Assembly: GCF_001894785.1 (NCBI RefSeq)
Contig: NZ_BCWW01000003.1
Coordinates: 665,165 to 729,164, forward strand
Origin: Rhodococcoides fascians NBRC 12155 = LMG 3623
Lineage (GTDB): Bacteria; Actinomycetota; Actinomycetes; Mycobacteriales; Mycobacteriaceae
DNA length: 64,000 nucleotides
Direction: 5' to 3'
Made by a program: the position numbers and the translations under genes. The notes below the pieces were generated by a model. The model had not been told where the DNA came from and ran no database searches. It saw only the letters and a list, made by a program, of their open reading frames with translations. Shown piece after piece: positions 59,714 to 64,000 of the stretch. Within the stretch, counting starts at the first letter, position 1. Every line of letters starts with the position of its first letter.

Positions 59714-61279
59714 TCAGGCGCTCTGTTGAGTGTCGAACGCGTCGGGTCCGCGGAGTAGGGCCGGCGGCGCAGGTACCGAGGGGTGATCGTCGGTCTGCTC
59801 TCCTCGTTCGGTGCCGGCGACGAGGAGTCCTTTGATGGTGCGGTAGTGCACGTCGTCGAGTTCGAGTGCCCGGGTGCAGGCCGCATCGAGTCGGGTGTCG
59901 GGGTATTTCTCGCGGAGTCGGATGATCGCCTGGATGGCGCGCAGGCGGTGGATGGCGTTGACCGTCGACAGCTCCTCGATGACTTTCGTTGCCCCGGAAC
60001 CGATCTGCTCGGCTTGGCTGCGGCACCACGTGACGGTGCGCAACGTGTGTGCGACTTTGTGCGGTGGGTAGTGCTCGAAATTCGTCGACCGCCCACTCAG
60101 ATGAAGAACGTGAGTGGCAGCGACAGTATCGTCGTGAAAGACCTGGACCATGTCTCCGGCGGTGCGGACGGTGACCTTCTGCCCGAGCAGTCGCCACGGC
60201 ACCGAGTAGAACGCTGCGCCTGCTTTGACGTGGCAGTCCGGTGCGACAGTGCCGATCGAATATCGGACGGTCTCGAACGGGCGCACGGGGAGCGGGGCGA
60301 GGGCGGATTGTTCGATCGCCTCGAACATCGCCGACGGCGTCACGCCGTCGAGCCCGCGGTATCGATGTTGCCCGTATACCTCGCTTGCCCAATGCAATGC
60401 CGCGGTCTGCATCTGTACGAGTGAGGTGAAGTCGCGGCCCGCCCAGAACGAGTCACGAATGTAGGGCATGGGCCGCTCGACGCGGGGTTTGTCCTTGGGT
60501 TTGCGGGCCCGGGCGGGATCGATGAGGGTGCCGTAGAAGCTCGCCAGCTCCTGATAGGCGGGGTTGATCATCGGGTCATAGAGATCGGGTCGCTCCACAC
60601 CGGTTTTGAGGTTGTCGCACACCAGCCGGGCCGGGACGCCGCCGAAGAACTCGAATGCAGCGACGTGCGAGGCGTTCCACGATGTCTGGTCCATCCGGAA
60701 GACAGGTTGGACGAACATCTTTCGTGAGCACGCGAGGATCATCACGAATGCCCACACGGTCACTCGTCGGCCGAGGTTCGGGTCGAACCACATGCCGAGT
60801 TTGCCGTAGTCGATCTGTGCTTCGCTGCCCGGTTCGACGGCCCCGCGTGGGACGGTGACTTTCTCTTCGAGCCGTTGCTCGGCGAATGCCGTTGCGATGT
60901 AACGTCGTACGGTCGATTCGGAGACATCGACGTGGTGATCATCGCGAAGACGCTGCGCGATGGTAGCGACGGTGACCGGCACATCGAGTTGTTCGGTGAT
61001 CCACTCGTGGTGCGGTGCGATGTGTTCCCACGTCAAGGCGCGGGCCGCGGGATCGGTCAATGCGGGGAACCACTGGCCGATGCGTTCACGCCAGAGCTGT
61101 TCGTCGAACACCTCTGCCGGTGCCGGTTCGATACCGTCGCGCACTGCTGGTTGGAGGTACTTGCGGATGGTTTTGCGGTCGATGCCCAGCGCCTGATGGA
61201 TCTCGACTTGGGATCGGCCGGCGTTCCAGTGTCGGAACATCTCGATGAGATCGTTCACGGTGAATGACTTCCTTGCCAC
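59714..61279 (-). CDS. istA: IstA-like IS21 transposase
   Basis: A 521-residue DDE transposase. N-terminal helix-turn-helix (EIHQALGIDRKTIRKYL, residues about 22-40), a second DNA-binding segment (VSESTVRRYIAT), then the catalytic core with the first Asp in EAQIDYGKLG, the second Asp in CDNLKTGV and the Glu in KPRVERPMPYIRDSF. The C-terminal part contains the Mu-like beta-barrel (FYSVPWRLLGQKVTVR). No stop or frameshift; with istB the element looks capable of transposition. Confidence 0.94.
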   Translation of the reverse strand: MARKSFTVNDLIEMFRHWNAGRSQVEIHQALGIDRKTIRKYLQPAVRDGIEPAPAEVFDEQLWRERIGQWFPALTDPAARALTWEHIAPHHEWITEQLDVPVTVATIAQRLRDDHHVDVSESTVRRYIATAFAEQRLEEKVTVPRGAVEPGSEAQIDYGKLGMWFDPNLGRRVTVWAFVMILACSRKMFVQPVFRMDQTSWNASHVAAFEFFGGVPARLVCDNLKTGVERPDLYDPMINPAYQELASFYGTLIDPARARKPKDKPRVERPMPYIRDSFWAGRDFTSLVQMQTAALHWASEVYGQHRYRGLDGVTPSAMFEAIEQSALAPLPVRPFETVRYSIGTVAPDCHVKAGAAFYSVPWRLLGQKVTVRTAGDMVQVFHDDTVAATHVLHLSGRSTNFEHYPPHKVAHTLRTVTWCRSQAEQIGSGATKVIEELSTVNAIHRLRAIQAIIRLREKYPDTRLDAACTRALELDDVHYRTIKGLLVAGTERGEQTDDHPSVPAPPALLRGPDAFDTQQSA

Positions 61280-61365
61280 CTCAGGCCCCTTCCACGAGCC
61301 CTTGGCAGGACCACGTGTCAGGAGCGAACCTGAGCAGCACCCGAACCCCGCACCGACACGCCCCA

Positions 61366-61447
61366 GGGTGGGGAATTACGTGACAGCGGGTGAGGAATTA
61401 CGTGACGGACAACCCCTCACACCTGGGGAATTACATGACCGCTGACA
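61366..61447. repeat. Right terminal repeat block of IS21 element
   Basis: Three copies of the same unit in the opposite orientation to the left block: TGGGGAATTACGTGAC near 61369, GAGGAATTACGTGAC near 61392 and TGGGGAATTACATGAC near 61424-61439, the last one part of the terminal inverted repeat that ends GACA at 61447. Confidence 0.8.
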
Positions 61448-61560
61448 CCGCGAAAGAACTCAAGGAACTCCGCGAGCAGAACAGCCGGCTCAAACGCCTG
61501 CTCGCCGACGCAGAGCTGGAGAAGGACGCGCTGCGGGAGGTGGCGAAGGGAAAATTCTGA
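61435..61560 (+). pseudogene. Chimeric 41-codon frame: IS21 end fused to IS3 orfA tail
   Basis: The right end of IS21 supplies ATG-ACC-GCT-GAC, after which the frame reads the last 37 residues of IS3 OrfA (AKELKELREQNSRLKRLLAD then AELEKDALREVAKGKF). It encodes only the leucine-zipper part of OrfA without its DNA-binding helix. Whether it is expressed is unknown; IS21-end promoters could drive it. Confidence 0.6.
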
Positions 61561-61838
61561 GCCCAGCCGCCAAACGCCGCGCCGTCGACATGCTCGTGAC
61601 CACGATGAGCTTGTCGAAACGATTGGCGTGCAGAGCAGTTGGGCTTTCCCGCTCCACCTACGCACGAACACCGATCGCCCAAACTCCGGCCGACCCCGAC
61701 GCGGCTCTGAGAGCCACGCTGCGCAAATACGCAGGCACACACCCGTTGCACGGGTTTCGTCGCGCCTGGGCGCATCTGAGGCACGACGAGGGCATGACGG
61801 TGAACAAGAAGAAGGTCCACCGGTTGTGGAAGGAGGAG
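61448..61838 (+). mobile_element. IS3-family remnant, truncated at both ends
   Basis: 391 bp nearly identical to 62091-62487 of the neighbouring complete IS3 copy. The left side is cut by the IS21 end (identity begins at CCGCGAAAG) and the right side by the left end of the complete copy at 61839. Compared with that copy it lacks 6 nt, one unit of a GACCCC tandem in orfB. Confidence 0.9.
61590..61838 (+). pseudogene. Truncated IS3 orfB fragment
   Basis: Encodes LVTTMSLSKRLACRAVGLSR through VNKKKVHRLWKEE, the N-terminal DNA-contacting part of an IS3 OrfB transposase. The catalytic rve domain is missing because the next IS3 copy starts at 61839; translation would run on into that copy's terminal repeat and stop at 61892. 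Confidence 0.88.
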
Positions 61839-61909
61839 TGGCGTGTCCCCGGTGAACGGGGCCATCTTGTTTTAGAGTCCTGTTGCCCATGAGCTGGGCG
61901 GATAGGACG

Positions 61910-62200
61910 ATGGAGAACATGGCTGGACGGAAACGGAACTCTGCCGAGGACATCGTGCGCAAGCTGCGCCGGGCCGATGAGCTCACTGCGGCCGGCAAGA
62001 CGCAGGAGGAGATCGCGGCAGAGCTCGAGGTGTCGGCGGCGACGCTGTACAACTGGCGACGCCAGTACGGCGGCATGGATACCGACGCCGCGAAAGAACT
62101 CAAGGAACTCCGCGAGCAGAACAGCCGGCTCAAACGCCTGCTCGCCGACGCAGAGCTGGAGAAGGACGCGCTGCGGGAGGTGGCGAAGGGAAAATTCTGA
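61910..62200 (+). CDS. IS3-family transposase OrfA
   Basis: A 96-residue protein: helix-turn-helix (RKRNSAEDIVRKLRRADELT, then TQEEIAAELEVSAATLYNWRRQYGGM) followed by a leucine zipper (KELREQNSRLKRLLADAELE). The stop TGA lies after GGGAAAATTC; orfB is open in the -1 frame through this point (EGKILSPAAKRR), so the AAAA run is the probable programmed -1 frameshift site making OrfAB. Start ATG at 61910 or 61919. Confidence 0.88.
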   Translation: MENMAGRKRNSAEDIVRKLRRADELTAAGKTQEEIAAELEVSAATLYNWRRQYGGMDTDAAKELKELREQNSRLKRLLADAELEKDALREVAKGKF

Positions 62201-62229
62201 GCCCAGCCGCCAAACGCCGCGCCGTCGAC

Positions 62230-63068
62230 ATGCTCGTGACCACGATGAGCTTGTCGAAACGATTGGCGTGCAGAGCAGTTGGGCTTTCCCGCTCCACCTA
62301 CGCACGAACACCGATCGCCCAAACTCCGGCCGACCCCGACCCCGACGCGGCTCTGAGAGCCACGCTGCGCAAATACGCAGGCACACACCCGTTGCACGGG
62401 TTTCGTCGCGCCTGGGCGCATCTGAGGCACGACGAGGGCATGACGGTGAACAAGAAGAAGGTCCACCGGTTGTGGAAGGAGGAGGGTCTGCAGGTTCGGA
62501 TCTATCATCCGCGCAAACGCGCCGGTATCAGCTCGTGCCCACAGATCGAAGCTGATGCCCCGAAAGTGGTGTGGGCTATGGACTTTCAGTTCGACTCGAC
62601 CGTCGACGGAAGGCGATCAAGATTGCGTCGATGATCGACGAACACACGAGACTGTCGGTGCTCAACATCGTGGAGCGGTCGATCACCGCTCAGCGGCTGA
62701 CCGAGGAGTTGGACAAGGCGTTCGCGTTGCGGGGCGGGCCGCCGCGAGTGTTACGGATGGACAACGGACCGGAGTTCATTTCGCATGTGCTGCAACAGTT
62801 CTGCCGAGACCGTGTCGGTATCTCGTACATTCCGCCGGGTACGCCGTGGAACAACGGACACATCGAATCGTTCAACAACCGACTGCGAAAGGAGTGCCTC
62901 AACCGGAACCACTGGACCAGCCTGCTCGAAGCGAGGGTCGTGATCGGCGACTTCAAGGAGGACCACAACAACCGGCATCGGCACTCGTCCCTGGGCTACA
63001 TGACGCCGGCCGAGTACGCTGCCCAATGCACCCATACGCACCACACTGTGGGTTGCGAGATCGACTGA
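62230..63068 (+). pseudogene. IS3-family transposase orfB, disrupted by a 1-nt deletion
   Basis: The first part (to about 62608) reads ACRAVGLSRSTYARTPIAQT through VVWAMDFQFDSTVDG with the first catalytic Asp, then the frame breaks; the rest continues in another frame as AIKIASMIDEHTRLSVLNIV, MDNGPEFIS with the second Asp, and NGHIESFNNRLRKECLN with the Glu. One base is missing near 62609 in the Asp-Gly-Lys codons. The complete DDE set is therefore present but split over two frames. Confidence 0.9.
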
Positions 63069-63123
63069 CATCAATCAGAACGCGGCTCTAAAACGCGGTG
63101 GACCGAACATCGGGGACCTGCCA

Positions 63124-63572
63124 GCTGGACGAGGTCAGGTACGTGCGCGGCCGCTCGAATCACAGCGCGAGTGTGCGGCCAACTATCGGTTTGACCACTG
63201 ACCGCCGCGACGTCCAGTGGATGTTTCCGGCCGGTGCCGACGAAAAGCACATTGACAACTTGGCTGCGTCCATTGCAGACGGCGCGTCTGTCGCACACAA
63301 AGAATCAGAGACGATCGAGCCGGTGGCAGCACCAGCTACCACCTGGAGTCCTTAGAGGCGGCGACACAGCTGGACCTGTTGACGAGCATTTGTAACGGGT
63401 CTGGTCCAAAGACGTTGCCGTCCCCGCAATCCACAGGCGCGTATGCAGGTCAGAACGCATGGCACCCAGGTTGCCAGGCGGTGAGGTTGGCGAATCCGAA
63501 TCCGAAGCCGTCGACGACCGAGCCGATAAATACATCTCTTAGCCTGGGGAAACTCGCTGCGGACCGCTCAAT
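63124..63572. other. 449 bp with no recognisable gene
   Basis: Lies between the IS3 right end and the solo IS3 end. An 85-codon frame (63098-63355, plus) contains DVQWMFPAGADEKHIDNLAA, which I cannot assign; other frames are shorter. No tRNA, terminal repeat or strong dyad is seen. It may be leftover chromosomal or plasmid DNA. Confidence 0.5.
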
Positions 63573-63628
63573 GCTCATGGGCAACAAGACTCTAAAACAA
63601 GATGGCCCCGTTCACTGGGGACACGCCA
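63573..63628 (-). mobile_element. Solo inverted IS3 left end, 56 bp
   Basis: Reverse complement of the first 56 bp of the IS3 element at 61839-61894, with two differences seen (an extra A for G in AACAAGAC, and T for C in CACTGGGG). The identity stops sharply on the inner side at GCTCATGGG. It is a remnant of another copy in opposite orientation. Confidence 0.85.
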
Positions 63629-63703
63629 GCGGCTTGTGGCGAGCTCCGCCAGACGTTCGATGACGCCGATTCACACCTTCACGACGCCGATGTGGGCGTC
63701 AAA

Positions 63704-64000
63704 TGTACGGGACTGCCCCGGCTTTGGTTGACATCTGATCTGTGAGGATCGCTCCTCACGGTGGAAGGATGTTCACCATGCCGAAAGCATTCCCCGAGGA
63801 GTTCCGCCGCGACGTCATCGCCGTCGCACGCAAGGGCGAGGCCCCGTTGCGTCAGATCGCGAAGGACTTCGGAATCTCCGAAGGTTGCCTGCACCGCTGG
63901 CTCAAGATTGCCGATCGTGAAGACGGCGTCGTCCGTGACGGCCGGCAGAACCCTGGTGACGAGTCCGCTGAGCTGCGGGAGCTCAAGAAGCGCAACCGGC
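63704..64000 (+). mobile_element. Start of a second IS3-type element, cut by window end
   Basis: A candidate left end TGTACGGGACTGCCCCGGCT begins near 63704, about 75 nt before an OrfA-type transposase gene. The other end lies outside the window. The boundary is an estimate from the TG start and position only. Confidence 0.55.
63778..64000 (+). CDS. IS3-family transposase OrfA, 3' end outside window
   Basis: At least 74 codons: PKAFPEEFRRDVIAVARKGE, then LRQIAKDFGISEGCLHRWLK, a helix-turn-helix of the transposase IS3/IS911 OrfA type, followed by a charged segment leading to ELRELKKRNR, the start of a leucine zipper. It differs from the OrfA at 61910, so it belongs to another IS3 subgroup. 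The ATG at 63778 is preceded by GGAAGGATGTTCACC. Probably followed by an orfB beyond the window. Confidence 0.85.
   Translation, partial: MPKAFPEEFRRDVIAVARKGEAPLRQIAKDFGISEGCLHRWLKIADREDGVVRDGRQNPGDESAELRELKKRNR

Larger units (their letters stand above)
58806..61447 (-). mobile_element. IS21-like insertion sequence (istA, istB)
   Basis: 2642 bp. Left end TGTCGACGGTCGCGTAATTC at 58806 and the reverse complement of the right end, TGTCAGCGGTCATGTAATTC ending at 61447, form the terminal inverted repeat beginning TGTC and continuing into CCCAGG. Both genes run leftwards, istA first. Further internal copies of the GTAATTCCCC unit follow at both ends, as expected in IS21. No matching target duplication is visible: the left flank is the DUF4062 remnant (GCACG) and the right flank is IS3 DNA (CCGCG), so the element may have moved by one-ended or deletion-linked events, or recombination followed insertion. 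Confidence 0.88.
61839..63123 (+). mobile_element. Complete-length IS3-family element with damaged orfB
   Basis: 1285 bp. Left end TGGCGTGTCCCCGGTGAACG at 61839; the reverse complement of the right end at 63123 reads TGGCAGGTCCCCGATGTTCG, and both continue to GTTTTAGAG. Two overlapping frames, orfA and orfB, follow the usual IS3 layout. No 3-4 bp target duplication is visible (left flank GAG, right flank GCT), in keeping with later rearrangement. orfB is frameshifted, so this copy should not transpose unaided. Confidence 0.88.

Noticed and set aside
62195..62235. OrfA/OrfB break in the IS3 element as gene decay
   Set aside because: The -1 frame shift at GGGAAAATTC is the normal programmed frameshift of IS3 elements; only the later break near 62609 is damage.
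63379..63663. 94-codon plus-strand frame near the window end
   Set aside because: Runs through the solo IS3 end, has no motif, no ribosome site and low-information composition.

Overview
The window is high-GC DNA from an actinobacterium of the order Mycobacteriales, most likely a Rhodococcus or a close relative. Evidence: GTG and TTG starts, a WS/DGAT wax-ester/triacylglycerol synthase, mannosyltransferase Pmt, an RpfB-type resuscitation factor, an ergothioneine cluster, and a gene order that follows the Mycobacterium tuberculosis pmt-rsmI ... metG-tatD-rpfB-ksgA-ispE ... pks16-pth-rplY ... prs-glmU-tetR-mfd-mazG ... lpqU-eno-ftsB-DUF501-ppx backbone (recalled from memory, not searched).

Layout. 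1-9.5 kb: end of a DoxX gene, pmt/rsmI divergent pair, an SRPBCC/hydrolase pair, WS/DGAT, metG, tatD, rpfB. 9.5-22 kb: ksgA, an inserted nuclease plus WYL-regulator pair, ispE, an ABC-F ATPase, a DUF4166 protein, an acyl-CoA hydrolase, pnuC, prfC, and an acyl-AMP/CoA ligase abutting pth tail to tail. 22-36.5 kb: rplY, then a block absent from the mycobacterial order: TetR/EamA exporter, a PLP enzyme divergent from egtABCD (ergothioneine), a DUF559 nuclease-like gene bracketed by 76-bp repeats, and a two-component system with an ABC exporter. 36.6-45.7 kb: prs, glmU, tRNA-Gln, two TetR regulators, mfd, mazG. 45.7-52.3 kb: a second inserted block with an SPC-type metal P1B ATPase and its ArsR regulator, a DHFR-like reductase and the EfeUOB iron importer with an IdeR-like box. 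52.4-58.3 kb: lpqU-like transglycosylase, eno, ftsB, DUF501, ppx, short-chain fatty acid transporter.

From 58.4 kb the character changes. An unusual class I-shaped tRNA with a UAA anticodon is followed by a DUF4062 gene fragment truncated by a 2.6-kb IS21-like element, then a doubly truncated IS3 remnant, a complete-length IS3 copy with a frameshifted orfB, a solo inverted IS3 end, and the start of another IS3-type element at the window edge. This is a decaying mobile-element cluster beside a tRNA gene.

The most interesting non-genic signals are three families of short intergenic repeats (5865/15228/23424; 12333; 30570/31613), a perfect inverted pair of DnaA-box sequences at 31570-31597, the anomalous tRNA, and the 276-nt antisense overlap of the EamA gene with the neighbouring PLP-enzyme gene. 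I see no CRISPR array, no prophage and no intact new defence system; the DUF4062 remnant and the WYL/nuclease pair are the nearest candidates.
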